From Ustilago trichophora (lineage: Eukaryota; Basidiomycota; Ustilaginomycetes; Ustilaginales; Ustilaginaceae): a stretch of 64,000 nt of DNA. Both the position numbers and the translations under genes were made by a program. The stretch is taken from positions 1,364,001 through 1,428,000 of the forward strand of contig OOIN01000004.1 in assembly GCA_900323505.1 (NCBI GenBank), in the 5' to 3' direction. Below, piece by piece: positions 11,115 to 24,854 of this stretch. Under the pieces are notes generated by a model. That model was not told the origin of the DNA and did no database searches. It saw only the letters and a program-made list of their open reading frames with translations. The first letter of the stretch is position 1. The number at the start of each line of letters is the position of its first letter.

Positions 11115-11987
11115 ATGACGAAGAAGGCGGATACTCAGCGATCATCCAGCGCGGCGCGAGATCCAGCGCTTCGAGTCTTCGTCACAGTCGGAACTACCCG
11201 CTTCGACTCTCTGATTCGCAGCGTCCTTTCGCACCAATTCCTCGACGCTGTAGCCCAGCTCGCCCCTGCTTCCACCTGTGTCCAAGTAGTCATCCAATAT
11301 GGTAACTCATCCATCGCAGACGTCCTCACGACCTCGGCCATGGCCTCTATTGACGCAGGCAGCGAAATTGTTCCCGAACCAGGGATGCGCGTGATCAATG
11401 GGCGACGGGTCTATCAGAATAGCGCCAACATCCCAGCTCTAGATCCTGGTCAGACCGGCACAATATCCGGCCTGCGTCTGCGATCAACAATGTCAACCTC
11501 GAAAGCAGCAGAAGGCACCGACCTAAAGCTCGCTGGGAAAAGCGTCTTCGACAGCATGCTGCAAGAAGCAAAAGCCATGTCTGGCGTCTCCGCCAGCATG
11601 TCATCATCTTCTTTGCAGGGTGCAACGCTGGATGCGGAAACAGAGCAAGGCGTCGAGCTCAAGTTCTTCCAATTCGCTCCAGATCTCCGGTCGTACATAC
11701 GCTCAGCAGATGTTGTCATCAGCCACGCTGGCTCAGGGACCATTTTGGACACATTAAGGATGAAGCCAAACACGCCAGCACTGGTCGTGGTCCCGAATAC
11801 GTCGTTGATGGACAACCATCAGGTCGAATTGGCGGAAGCTTTGGGAAACGAGAACTATCTTACTGTAGGGTCGGAAGATTCGTTGGCGGAAGACGTGGCT
11901 CGAGCGTGCAGAACGAAGCGAGAGGCGTTTCCCGATTTCGATCCCACCCGATTCGCAAGTATTGTCGATGAGGCTATGCAATATTAG
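11115..11987 (+). CDS. ALG13: UDP-GlcNAc transferase catalytic subunit ALG13
   Basis: Catalytic half of the Alg13/Alg14 enzyme that adds the second GlcNAc to dolichol-PP-GlcNAc on the cytosolic face of the ER. The ATG at 11115 gives 290 aa; upstream the frame opens only with TTG. The GT28 fold is marked by RVFVTVGTTRFDSLI near residue 20, and by FAPDLRSYIRSADVVISHAG followed by SGTILDTLR and PNTSLMDNHQVELAEAL near residues 195-255. The donor-site signature SHAGSGT is intact. Between the two conserved parts sits an unusual Ser/Ala-rich insert of roughly 90 residues (about 90-185), absent from the short yeast protein (~200 aa). No membrane helix is present, as expected since Alg14 anchors the complex. 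Confidence 0.92.
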   Translation: MTKKADTQRSSSAARDPALRVFVTVGTTRFDSLIRSVLSHQFLDAVAQLAPASTCVQVVIQYGNSSIADVLTTSAMASIDAGSEIVPEPGMRVINGRRVYQNSANIPALDPGQTGTISGLRLRSTMSTSKAAEGTDLKLAGKSVFDSMLQEAKAMSGVSASMSSSSLQGATLDAETEQGVELKFFQFAPDLRSYIRSADVVISHAGSGTILDTLRMKPNTPALVVVPNTSLMDNHQVELAEALGNENYLTVGSEDSLAEDVARACRTKREAFPDFDPTRFASIVDEAMQY

Positions 11988-13829
11988 AAGGTTTGTGCCG
12001 CCATCACGCAGAGATGAACATGGTCTCGGAGGCTTGTTTCCACGGCTCAGGGGCTCGATGCAGAAGGACCGGAGGAAAGTTCGGATCGATGAGAGAGAGA
12101 GGAGAGAGAGTTTCTTTCCCGAGTCCGACGACGCGTCAAAGTGCGAGTGTTGGTCTAAGAAAAAAAAAAACAGAAAACGTCAGATTGCGCATGCGTGCCC
12201 CTAAACATCTTCCTTTCCTGCGAAAAACATGCAGAATAGGAGTCTCATGCAGCGTTGATTGAAACTCTACATACACCCCACCCTTCTTGTCTTTGCTGTT
12301 CGACTTAACCATTCGTCCTCTCTCTTGTGTATCTTGTCATGACATCGGCGTTGGCCCCTGTCTTGTCCACCGACATCAATGAGGGAGAGTCGAAACCTTA
12401 CTCTATCACCTTTCAGCCCCGATTCGAGCGGGTCGTTCTCGTTGGCACTGGAAAGTTTCAGTGTCGGTCTCTCATTCTTGTTCAGCCATCTTGTCCATCG
12501 TCCTCAAAGACTCGATAGCATCTCCCCACCTCGAGATTCGTGACCATATTGCTCTTCCAGACCTGCTCATGAGACTATGGGCTCGAGATTCTACTGTTTG
12601 ATCGCTGTGGCAATCCTGATCTTTTCAAAATATGTGCAATCGAGCAAGCCTGGCTTCACAGCCGAATCACAGATCGTTTGACGGTCAGCAAAAACGGAAT
12701 GCCGGGAGGCAAAGACTTGACCGATAGAGTGAGGCAGCCTTTCCTACGTCCCATTTTAGTAAGAGTACGGCAATGCGAAACTCGCTCCGTTGTGTAGACG
12801 TTACACGCGGCTGCACGTCCACTTTCACTCTTCATCATTCTCACTCGTCCCCCTCCCTTTACCCCTCACCATTTTTTCTGCTCGCCCAAGGCTTGCAGCT
12901 CATAACCATCTCCGCACTAGTTCCAACTTCTATTCTATCTTTCCCTCTCCATCCTTCCCTTCCGTCCACCATCCGATGAGCCTCCTCGACCTTTGACCCG
13001 TATCCTTGGTTTGAGACGCATGGCACATCCAATCCCCTTCTTCTTCACAATTGTTTGCTTTCCATCGGTGGCGTTTTCGCCCAGCTGGCGCCCAGCGGGA
13101 CTCTAAGTTTCTATCAGGGAGAGTAGTACCAGAATAGTGTACTTCCGCTGTGCTAGGCTGAGAAGGCGCTCGGCGCCCCTTCCTCATCCATCGACATCTT
13201 CAGCCCTTCCATTGGGTTGGGCCAGATTTGTCCTTCAAATCTTGATTGTAAGTACATGATGCAGAAATTTAGCCCGCCCGTCACAGCCATCTATGTCGAA
13301 GCTTCGGGATGCCCACAAGGTCTCACTTCTGCTTGTCTGCTCAGGCCCTAGAAGATAGATCGGTCCGAGAAATGCACATCGGTCGGATCCTTTCGCTCGA
13401 GTGGCTTTGGCCAGGCACAAGGAGATTTCCCATGTAGCTTCATAGAATGGTCCTGCCAAAATGGACGCTTCTGGAGACCTTCCAAGTTCGTGTTTCGGAC
13501 GCTATCAAAGGATGGCTTGACACATCGCTTCGCTATTGTCGTCTCTGACCCTCATCTCTGCGCATCTCTGCTTGAACCTGATCACCTTTCTAATACGACA
13601 TCACGACATCGCACGACGACAACAACGACCACGACATCATCTCGATGCCTGTTCTGATCTCGACTGCTTCACCATCTCTGTAATGACGTTTCATCGACAC
13701 AGTTGGACAAGGCTGTGCTGCCGTCAAAGATCAATCACAGGCCCGGGCTGCGCCCGGTCCCAACGCAGACGAGCTGGACTCGACCGTCTCAGCACTGCTG
13801 AAAACATCAGTTAGGCGCACAACCCTCGC
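11988..13829. other. Intergenic, 1.8 kb
   Basis: Contains the ALG13 3' UTR and the promoter and leader of the 1486-aa gene. A 58-codon frame from the ATG at 12339 (MTSALAPVLSTDINEGE...) is open but has no recognised relatives or splice-supported extension. Pyrimidine-rich sequence (12830-12990) precedes the next gene. No other feature is supported. Confidence 0.55.
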
Positions 13830-16800
13830 ATGGCAACCCTCCCACAACAGGCTCCAGGGCCGGGCCCAACAGCTCAGGCCCTGCCTTCATACCTCTCCTA
13901 CTCTCCGGCCGCCACCAATATCGTCCAATACACCTCATCTCTTACCCAAGTCGTTTATGACCCACTGGGAAACTTTGGGCCTTATGTGACCACCAACCTT
14001 GTTCAAGGCACAACAACTTCGATTGACTATTCGATCGTTCAAGTGCCTTTGCTTTACACAGGGCCCTTCCCGGCTCCAGATCTTGGAACACTCTACACAA
14101 CACCCGGACAGAGTCTCCCCTCTGCAACTAGCGCAGCATCGACACCATCCACCACGGTAGGAAGCAGCGCCAGCGATGTTAATCCTACACAGACAGCTGC
14201 TCCCTCTTCTACGCCCTCTTCTGCTCCAACCAACACTGCTGGGACCGCGACCAACACCCAGGAAGGCTCAGTGACGGCAGAGTCAGCATCAACCACAACC
14301 CCTACATCTACACTGCCACCAGATAGCAGCGCTTCAAGCCCTTCCGCTGCACCTACGACAGCGCCAACGAGCACTGTCTCTCCCATCAGCTCCGCAGCTA
14401 CGAGTTCAGTATCAGCCACCAGCACAACTTCCGTTGAGCCATCCGCGACTGCAACGGGCGTTCCTAACCCCAACATCCGAGCTGCAAAGGGTCTCTCTGG
14501 TGGTCAGATTGCAGGCATCGTGATCGGAGTATTCTTCGCTCTACTCCTTCTTCTCTTGCTCCTCCTATGCTGCCTGCGTCGACGCAGGAAAAAGCGTCAG
14601 CAGCGGAAAGTCCTGGCTGCAGCCACAGGAGGCGACGGTGCAGGAGCAGGCTCGCGTGCAGGAGGTGGTGCTCGTGGGAACTATGCTGCACTTGGTGCTG
14701 GCGCGGGGGCTGGGGGACTTGGAGCAGCTGGAGCAGCCGTCGCTGAGCGTCGAGGTAGTCTCGGCAGCGACGACTGGGAGGAGGACCACCTCACTGGAAG
14801 CGGTGCGGGCTCAGGTTTCTTCGTCGTTGGAGGCAGAAGATTGGGTCCGGATCGTCGTGCTAGCATGGCCTCGCGCAGATCGCGTGGCTCTACTGGCGGA
14901 GGCGGCAGATACACTGCTGCCAATGCTGCCCCTGCTTCTGCTCAAAACGGTGCCAAGGCAACTGATCTCGCCAGTCTGGCTGCAGCAGGTGCCGGCTTCT
15001 TGGGTGCTGCATTTGGTCTCGGAAAGAAAAAGAACAAGAACCGCGTCGAGATTGAAGAAGAGCAGCCCTTGAGCGACGAAGATTTAGGCGACGGCAGCAT
15101 GGCGGAGCGACGAGGACTGATGCCTTACCACGACTCGCCTGGCAGCGCATACGGCTCTGGTCGTGAGATGCGAGAAGCCTCACCCCAGGTTTTGGGTCCT
15201 GCAGCCGCGTTGCTTGGGGCCGCTGGGGCTGGGGGAGCTGCTGCTGCTTACGGTGCTCGCCGGGGTCATGGGTCCGAGGCCGGCGCCCCACCAAGGTCAC
15301 AGTACATGCCTGGATACGGAGGAGCTAGCATGTCTCGTCCACCATCAAGCGCTTTCTCTGGCTCGGGAGCTTCATCGTCCGGTCCTGGCTCTAGCAGCAA
15401 TGCTACTGGAGCCACGTCAAGCTCTCATACACAGAGGGCCGGTGGTCCATCGGCATTGAGCAGCAGCAACAGCACTGGCGGTTTCACAACGAGCGGAAGT
15501 GGTGCAAGCCTGCCTCCTCCTCCTCGTGCCCCGCGCAGCTCGCCCCAAAGCTCGGTGCAGACATACGGAAACCTCAATCCAGCATCTGCAGCTACACCCT
15601 TCTCTTCACCTGCTACTGGGACAGATGCCAACACTTCGACGCTGAACGGGCAGAATGCTCGCTTCTCCGCAGACACAACGGACAGCGCTTTATCTGCGAC
15701 TGGCGGGCTGAACCCTGCCCTTCTCGGAATAGGAGCAGGTGCTCTCGGGGGATTGGGCGCGTTGGCTGCGGGACATCGCGAGAGTGACGGCAGTACCTAT
15801 TCTCGACATAACCCTGCACAGTCTTCCGAGATGCGCAGCTCTCACGTCTCGGAAATGTCTGCGGAGGAGCTGAGCCATCTACGATCCACGGATCCCGAGC
15901 GATATAGTCGCTTCATCTCAACCGGAAGCACGCTTTTGGGTCCTGACTATCAGCTTTCCCCGGACCTCGATGCCGATAGTAAAGATCCCAGTGGGTCAAC
16001 GGATGCCTCGCCCTTCCAAGCTGGTACGATGGGGACCGGAACCACCGCCTTCCAGCGCACCCGACTTCCCACCATTCGTAGCGTCGGCGAGTTTGGTGAG
16101 AAGGGCGACAGCAGCGGTCCCGTTACTCAAAGCACAGGTAGCCGAACCACGTCTTCCCAGGCTCCCACATCGATGCATGCCGTCAGTGCCGCTTCTGGAT
16201 CTCTAGGAGCTTCTTCCGGCTCGAGGCACGTCACTTCACCGCTACCTGTGTACGAGCCGCAACAGCTGCAAGCTGGCGAAACTCTACCGCACTACAGCTT
16301 CCATGATCAGTCAAGGCGACTCAACGATACTGAGCAGATCCAGAGCCCGATTTCTGAAGGCCAAGGACGCTTTGTCACCCCACCAGATTCGCCTCGCAAC
16401 ACTCTCGGAGGGGCAATGAGTCTCCGAAGCACCGAGCGTCCAAGCTCGGAGGCGCACAGATATGCTGATGCCAGCGACAGTGACTTTGGAGAGGCTGCTG
16501 GACTGGAAAATGTCCAAGACGACCAGCATGGAGCCGAGCTCGCTGAGCGAGGTGTTGCCAGTGCCGGCATCTTGGGCGGTGTTGCTGCAGGCTGGCGTCG
16601 CTTGACGATGGGACAATATGCATGGATTCCCGGAGCCTCGTCCTCACGCGGGCATCAGAACTCGTCGTTCGAAGAATCTTCTGGCGACTTGAACGACATT
16701 GAAGGTCGATTTAGCCACGATCAAGGCCAGCGACCTTCAGAAGACTCAAGCCGACTGATTCACCAGCGACGCGCATCCCGTCTGGATGCGAGCGACGCAG

Positions 16801-18290
16801 GCCTTGCACCTGATGTGAGGAGCGAAAGAGCCAGTGTATATGGACCATCTGCACTAGGACACAACACCAGTCGAAGCTCGCCCATCGCTCACTTTTCGTC
16901 GAAAGAAGCATCAGGAAGCAGTGGTGAGCAAGCCAAGAACGTAGAGGGAGATACGAGTCAATCTCACCTGCCAGAGGCGGCTGCTTTTGGAGCCGCAGCT
17001 GCAGCAGTATCGTACCGACAACGCTCCTACCCAAGCCTGTCAAGCCAGCACTCGAGTGCGCGTTCACGAGGTGGAGGCTACGCAGCCAGCCACTCGAACT
17101 CTTCCATGAGCGGAAGGAGGACCGCTAGCGAAAGCACTGGCCTTGACAGCCTCAGCGCTGTAGCACAACTCAGTTCTCGAAGCACGGGCAGCGCCTCGAC
17201 ACGTTCTGGATATCGGTCCAGCAGCCGCGGTGGAAGGTCCGGTGGGCTAAGTGAAGCCAGCTTGGGCAGTGGTGCTTCCACTGGAGCAGCGAGCTACAGT
17301 CCGAGCGGGATCTTGAGCAGAGGCAACACCACCAGCACTCGTGGTTTGGCTGACGACACAGCTTTGACAGGCAGTGCCACTTATGATCCTTCACGAAGCA
17401 GCGGCGAGGCGTCCAGTCGCATGGCCGATGCAGCGGACGTCGGCGTATCCGAGGCAGACTTTAACAGCAGCCGCGCGACCCAAGGCGGCAGTATTTCTAA
17501 CGAAGGACGCAAAAGGCCTCGAAGCGCCAGTGTCGATGGACTGAGCCGTCTTGACAGTTTGCGAGAGGTGCGGGAGGCTTCCGATCCCTTCGGCGACGGC
17601 GAGATTATTCCCGACGTTCCGCGAATCGTTCCTCCCACTGGGGGTCACTACCCAAGCGAGTCACTTGGCGCAGCAGTTTCGAGGTCGGTAGCTCGAGACA
17701 TCCGACAGCAGACAAGCTCTCCAGCCGAAGATGGCGTTGGTGACGATTCAGGTAGCAACTATCTACAGTCACAGCCATTGCCTCAGCGAAGTCGCATTCG
17801 CTCGTTGCAGCCTGGTACATCTGCTCCTGCTCCTACCGCCTTGGCACCGTCACTGTCTACACCTTCGCTCAACTCTTCCAGCCGAGTGCAGCTGGGTCAT
17901 TCTGAATCTCAGCCTGGAATGGCATCAACCGGCAGTGGAAGCCTTTCTGGTATCCCAGCATCGGCAAGCTGGAGACCTTCGCCGCGTGTTGCCAGTGCAG
18001 CTCAGCGAGCAGCCGAAGCACAAGCCGCACTTCTCCGAACCCAGGAAACGGGCAACTTTGGTGGACCTACGCCTCCTCGTTCCCAGGCGGCTTCTCCATC
18101 TGCTGCCGAAGCAAGAGCCGGCGCAGGCGCATCCTACAACTGGGCAGACCTTGACACCACCTTCCGACGACCCGATCGTACACAAGCCAGTGTCGATTTG
18201 GAGAATGCTGAGGGCGACACTTCGGCTACACAGGAGCATCCTGATCGTTCCAACAAGTCTTTTGAATGGCCCAAATTCCTTCGCTTCTGA
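13830..18290 (+). CDS. Large single-pass membrane protein with Ser/Thr-rich ectodomain and long disordered tail
   Basis: 1486 aa, intronless; an in-frame TAG lies just upstream of the ATG, so the start is firm unless an upstream exon exists. Residues 1-105 are neutral and Tyr/Pro-rich. Residues 105-215 are Ser/Thr/Pro/Ala-rich, typical of O-mannosylated stalks. Residues ~226-248 form a Leu-rich membrane helix (IAGIVIGVFFALLL...), followed at once by CCLRRRRKKRQQRK, a positive-inside stop. The remaining ~1235 residues are Ser/Gly/Ala/Arg-rich and mostly disordered. The layout resembles fungal surface sensors (Wsc/Mid2-like), but no WSC domain and no cleavable signal peptide are seen, so the helix may be a reverse signal anchor. 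The tail carries six Gly/Ala-rich hydrophobic patches (about 284-306, 378-400, 453-478, 627-650, 908-925, 1051-1063). Family not recognised. Confidence 0.85.
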   Translation: MATLPQQAPGPGPTAQALPSYLSYSPAATNIVQYTSSLTQVVYDPLGNFGPYVTTNLVQGTTTSIDYSIVQVPLLYTGPFPAPDLGTLYTTPGQSLPSATSAASTPSTTVGSSASDVNPTQTAAPSSTPSSAPTNTAGTATNTQEGSVTAESASTTTPTSTLPPDSSASSPSAAPTTAPTSTVSPISSAATSSVSATSTTSVEPSATATGVPNPNIRAAKGLSGGQIAGIVIGVFFALLLLLLLLLCCLRRRRKKRQQRKVLAAATGGDGAGAGSRAGGGARGNYAALGAGAGAGGLGAAGAAVAERRGSLGSDDWEEDHLTGSGAGSGFFVVGGRRLGPDRRASMASRRSRGSTGGGGRYTAANAAPASAQNGAKATDLASLAAAGAGFLGAAFGLGKKKNKNRVEIEEEQPLSDEDLGDGSMAERRGLMPYHDSPGSAYGSGREMREASPQVLGPAAALLGAAGAGGAAAAYGARRGHGSEAGAPPRSQYMPGYGGASMSRPPSSAFSGSGASSSGPGSSSNATGATSSSHTQRAGGPSALSSSNSTGGFTTSGSGASLPPPPRAPRSSPQSSVQTYGNLNPASAATPFSSPATGTDANTSTLNGQNARFSADTTDSALSATGGLNPALLGIGAGALGGLGALAAGHRESDGSTYSRHNPAQSSEMRSSHVSEMSAEELSHLRSTDPERYSRFISTGSTLLGPDYQLSPDLDADSKDPSGSTDASPFQAGTMGTGTTAFQRTRLPTIRSVGEFGEKGDSSGPVTQSTGSRTTSSQAPTSMHAVSAASGSLGASSGSRHVTSPLPVYEPQQLQAGETLPHYSFHDQSRRLNDTEQIQSPISEGQGRFVTPPDSPRNTLGGAMSLRSTERPSSEAHRYADASDSDFGEAAGLENVQDDQHGAELAERGVASAGILGGVAAGWRRLTMGQYAWIPGASSSRGHQNSSFEESSGDLNDIEGRFSHDQGQRPSEDSSRLIHQRRASRLDASDAGLAPDVRSERASVYGPSALGHNTSRSSPIAHFSSKEASGSSGEQAKNVEGDTSQSHLPEAAAFGAAAAAVSYRQRSYPSLSSQHSSARSRGGGYAASHSNSSMSGRRTASESTGLDSLSAVAQLSSRSTGSASTRSGYRSSSRGGRSGGLSEASLGSGASTGAASYSPSGILSRGNTTSTRGLADDTALTGSATYDPSRSSGEASSRMADAADVGVSEADFNSSRATQGGSISNEGRKRPRSASVDGLSRLDSLREVREASDPFGDGEIIPDVPRIVPPTGGHYPSESLGAAVSRSVARDIRQQTSSPAEDGVGDDSGSNYLQSQPLPQRSRIRSLQPGTSAPAPTALAPSLSTPSLNSSSRVQLGHSESQPGMASTGSGSLSGIPASASWRPSPRVASAAQRAAEAQAALLRTQETGNFGGPTPPRSQAASPSAAEARAGAGASYNWADLDTTFRRPDRTQASVDLENAEGDTSATQEHPDRSNKSFEWPKFLRF

Positions 18291-21131
18291 TCTTGTCCTC
18301 TCTCTCCTCTGACCTCATCCATGCCTCTGTTTCACCCACACTGTAAAGTAACTTATCGCATTTTTATCCGCCTTTCCCGCCTTTTCCCCAACAACAACAC
18401 AAGCTCTCCTCCATCGGACAATCATCTTTCTTCCCCTCTACCTCTCTGGACCCCCGCTCACGACTCCTCACACCTGTATGCCGACGATCTGTAACGATGC
18501 ATGTCCTGTTTTTGTGTGTCTCTCTTGTCAAATTCAATGCCATTTCCCCATCTTTTTCGTATTCTCCGGCCTGCAATTTCTGTCCTTGTTAGCTGTGTGC
18601 TGTTTGATCTGAGCTGTATGCCGTCACCATGGTGTTAAAAACAACACCTTGTCTCCGACCCGGGCAAAACTCGAGGTAGTCAAGCTCTAAAACTTTCCGG
18701 TGTCGGAAGAATTTGTGCTTTGTGGCTTGGCAGAACACTTTTCGGACTCTGAAAGGAACCCCGGAAAAGCGCGCGGGGAAAATGCACGATTTGAGCTTCC
18801 GCCCTGCGTCGATTACGTCTTTGTCAGAAGGCAGTCTGAACAGTGACACCTTTTGGTGCGGCTCCGTCTATACAGAGGAACAGGTATGGACCCAACCAAG
18901 CCGGTCACCTCGCCTCCGCGCGATCAGGCGAGATTGTCTGGCAAGTCAAGACACATTGGGAATATAGGCATGCTGGAACTTGGCCCTGGCAGACACTCAC
19001 AGTGCTGAACTGAAATCGCGAACTTATGCGAAAAGAGAAGGAAACATCATCATCGATCTCGTTCACTGTAATCCGTCTCGCCTACGGCGGTTCGAGCTTG
19101 CCCCGCTTTTTCCACAGAGGTTCGCTTGTGAAGTATTGTTCATACCTGCGATACAATCGCAATTGATAATCAGTGCTCGCTGAATCGTCTCGCGGGCCAG
19201 TACGACTTCCCCACACTCCGCGGCTCAGCGCTGCCTGTGACCTTGACAATTGTGCATCATCACAGTAGAGCCCTAACTTAGCAGCTAGCTGGACGGCATT
19301 GGTGGACGATAGATTACATGCTCTTTCGTGCCGACCCTCTGCAGCTGCTTCATTTTTCCCTGCCCAATCGCAAATAGGTTTGCTGTATCAGGACGAGTTG
19401 GCTCATGGGGAACCTCGTTGCGGTGTCGAGTGCCTCAACCCCAAGGCACAGGTGTCACATTCCTAGAGAGATTAACGTTGATCACTCTCATACAACGGCG
19501 CTATCCTGCCCGGAGAGCGGTCTTTTGCAGTCCCGGGCGAGCGCACGGTGGTATCATCTGTAAATCTGCCAAGACACGCGGCTGCCGACAATACAGCAAG
19601 GTCAAGGTGCGCAGAACGTTTCTTGCACAATCGGATAGCTGGCTGGCGCGTGATGTTGCAGCCGTACAGCGCGGATAGCGGTGCTGATACTGTATCCTAG
19701 CTGCACCGTTCGCCTTGCAGCTCAATGCATGTTTGTGAGACGCATCTCCATCTGCAGCCTCAATTTTGAGGGTGCCTATCGAGCTACATCCGACTCAGTC
19801 ACAATGGTACAGAGGAAGCACATGCGGTAGCAGCGTGTTGTTTGCAGCTCAGACGCCCTTTACGATCGGACTAGTCAAGCTTATACCGACAATGCTCGTT
19901 GGGAGAATCCCAGGCAGGTCTGCAGGGCAGAGGGCAGGGTAGAGGGTAACTTGGCGGTCTGCATGAACTAGCGTCCACGTCCAAGCCGAGGCGCGAGGAG
20001 AAGCGACAGCATGTCTAAGTGCGGACGTAGAGGAACTGCCAGCGGGTAGAGCCATTATCCCAGACCAGCATCGCAGTGATGAACACCATCCTAGTTCAGA
20101 ACATAACTAGACCAATGCCACAAATTTAGCGCCGGCTCCGTCGGGCGGTCGCTGCGCCTTGGGATGTGATCAAGAGACGCAACAATGCTATCGAGCGTGC
20201 GCGCCAAAAAGGGCTGAGCAAGTAATGTCTTGGTCGCTTATCGTATCGTCCATGGTTGATGGAGGTTATGTGTCCTTTCGATTAGCACTGGCTTGACGAT
20301 GGCTGGCGTTTTGAAGCGGCGGCGGCGGCACTTGACGAGCATCGAAGAACAAAACAAAATTAAAAAAAAAAAAAAAATTAGAAAAATAGAAAAAAAAAAT
20401 ATAGAAAAGAAGCTAATTTCCTGCTGAAAAGAGTGAAAAAGGAACGAAACCCTCGATTTTGGCGCAGCACAGTCGGGCAGAGGGCGCTCAGTGCCGTCAT
20501 CGTAGATGAAGTCTGCAGGTCGGCTCACGCCATTGCAGAACGAGGGTGTCGACGCTAGCAAGGCTGCATCACACAACGCTACACTTCACGCGCAATTTGG
20601 TTGTCGTCGTCACACGGCAGATCAGCGCTTCCTCAGCGCCGTTGTTCGAAGACACTATTTTGACAAGTCGCCAGAGCGATCAAGGAACCAAGTGCTCGCC
20701 TAATGCTAGATTTTTCAGATTGCTAGATGGATTCTACCGGGTCCGCTTCCAGATGTCCGTTGACCACAGTAGTACTGCTCGTACAGTCGCTGATGCGAAA
20801 GCATCCTGTGGTGCCCACCAGATGAAGAAAAATGTAGCATCACAGGTGGGTCCGTACCGATGAGATGAAGTTTTGCGTGATCATCCTCCTCAACACTGCG
20901 TTTCTGCATTGAGTATCTTGTTTGTATGGACTTGGCCTCTGATCGTGGAAGCAATCCTGGTCCGAGCCCTCTGCTTTGCTGGACGCTGCCTCTTCGAGCA
21001 TATATACCCATCGTAACAAAAGTCAATCCATTCATGATGCCCCTCACAGATTCTTGACTACACCTCTTTGCACACGACCTACCCATTCTACTCTCTTGAC
21101 TACTTTACCTCAATCTAGCATCTCTTTCATC
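18291..21131. other. Intergenic, 2.8 kb
   Basis: Holds the 3' UTR of the 1486-aa gene, an A-rich stretch at about 20358-20410 and, at the right end, the promoter of the small two-exon gene. A TATA-like ATATATA lies near 21000, ~130 bp before the ATG. ORFs here are short, on both strands and unrecognised. Confidence 0.55.
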
Positions 21132-21506
21132 ATGATCGCTTCTGCCGTCCGTCTCTCTGCCGCCCTTGCCCGTCAGCCCGTTGTCGCTGTCGCCTCTACC
21201 GCGACCTCCGCTGGTCTCAAGACCTCGGCGACTTCTGCAGTCAAGGCCTCGACCACATTGCGAAATCTTGACGGCCGCCTCTGGTCCAAGAACAGGTAAG
21301 TTTTTGCTACTGCATGCTCCCTTTAGCCATCTTGTTCTTCGCACGCAACGTGATCCTGACCACTCAAATCAACTTGTTCTCGCTTCCCAACTGATAGGCT
21401 CCAAGTCGTCCTTGATCCCACTGCACCGGCCCCGGCCGCCAAAGAGCCCAACTGGTCCAATGTTGCTGCTCGCATCCGTGATGCCAAGGACCTCGCTGGC
21501 TGCTAA
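21132..21506 (+). CDS. Small protein with mitochondrial-type presequence (2 exons: 21132-21295, 21398-21506)
   Basis: Splicing at GTAAGT (21296) and TAG (21397) joins an Arg codon and gives 90 aa. The N-terminus MIASAVRLSAALARQPVV lacks acidic residues, is rich in Ala/Ser/Thr/Arg and could form an amphipathic helix, as in mitochondrial presequences. The mature part would be about 45 residues: TLRNLDGRLWSKNRLQVV, then a Pro/Ala linker and a short helix NWSNVAARIRDAKDLAGC. The frame stays open across the intron and the leader has a TATA-like box, which supports a real gene. Family not recognised; a small respiratory-complex or ATPase-associated subunit is a guess. Confidence 0.6.
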
Positions 21507-23793
<2,287 letters not shown>

Positions 23794-24854
23794 AGCCTTC
23801 AACGGTAACGACAAAGCAGATTTCCTCAACTCCATCATGTCCGACTGCATTACGACTTTCTTCAATGACTGTGTGCGTCCGCAGCATGCTCCCGCAATTC
23901 AATCATGCAAAACCCCAACTCTTCTTCCGCCCACGATACACGGTAGCAGTTGGCTGAGCGAACTAGCAGATCCGTTATTCGACTATGTTGTGAAATGCTC
24001 CTTATGCTGCTTTGCTCCAAATGCGTGTGTGTGTGTTGTGCACTGAGTGCCATGGTCCGAGCTTTGCTTGCGTTGCGTAACTACTGAGGTCCTCGCAGAG
24101 CACAAGAGGGCACAGATGTTCACTCCCGTGTGACAGGAGCGTGGAATTCTCTTGCCAATTTTGTGAGCTCGAGCAACAATTAGCTTGCTCTGATCTCAAC
24201 CCATCAGACTGGCGACATGTGCAATACTGTCCTTGCTGGCAGAAAGCGGTTTTCACCGACTATCTTCCGCTTGTCTACTCTCGACTGCATCATTGGAGGC
24301 ATGTCATTGAAAAGGATGGTGCTGCATGCTGTGATGTACCAGCCAAATGGCTCGGCTCCGAAATTCGTGACTGTCGCGCCTGAATGCAATTCCCAATTTC
24401 GAGGTTTTTGGCTGAGCAGCCTAGCTCTCCTCATGGTGGCCCCTTCTCACCAATCCATCCATCCATCCATCCATCCTTACATCCATCAAGCAGATACACC
24501 AGATGCTGCGTTGTGTCTTCGACACCTCAGCAAGTGGAAGATAGACTGCTTCGAGTATCTTCAGCATCCAGCCCTTCAACTGTCGACAATCTATAGAAGG
24601 AGCTCCGTGCGAACGTTTCTTATTCACCTCACATCCGACACAGGTCTGCTTAGTATCAGACCTTCCTCCAACCAACTTACCAACTTTCTGGCGGGCAAAT
24701 CGATTCTCTCATTCTCCTTCGTCTCAGCTTGTGGCTCTGTCGCTAAACGTTCGGCCCCAACTTCCAGCGGTCCAGCGCATTCAACACCGCAATCAGCCCG
24801 GTCGCACCCAACTTCATCAAGCGATCCGGGCAAGCCATCATCAAAAGACCCAAC
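23794..24854. other. Intergenic, 1.1 kb
   Basis: E2 3' UTR and the promoter/leader of the SANT corepressor gene. It contains an ATCC repeat (24453-24476). A long open frame from 24217 runs into the start of the next gene in another frame and has no conserved content. Confidence 0.55.
24453..24476. repeat. (ATCC)n microsatellite
   Basis: About six ATCC units ~380 bp upstream of the SANT-protein ATG. A similar tract precedes the methyltransferase gene at 33894-33921. Confidence 0.9.
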
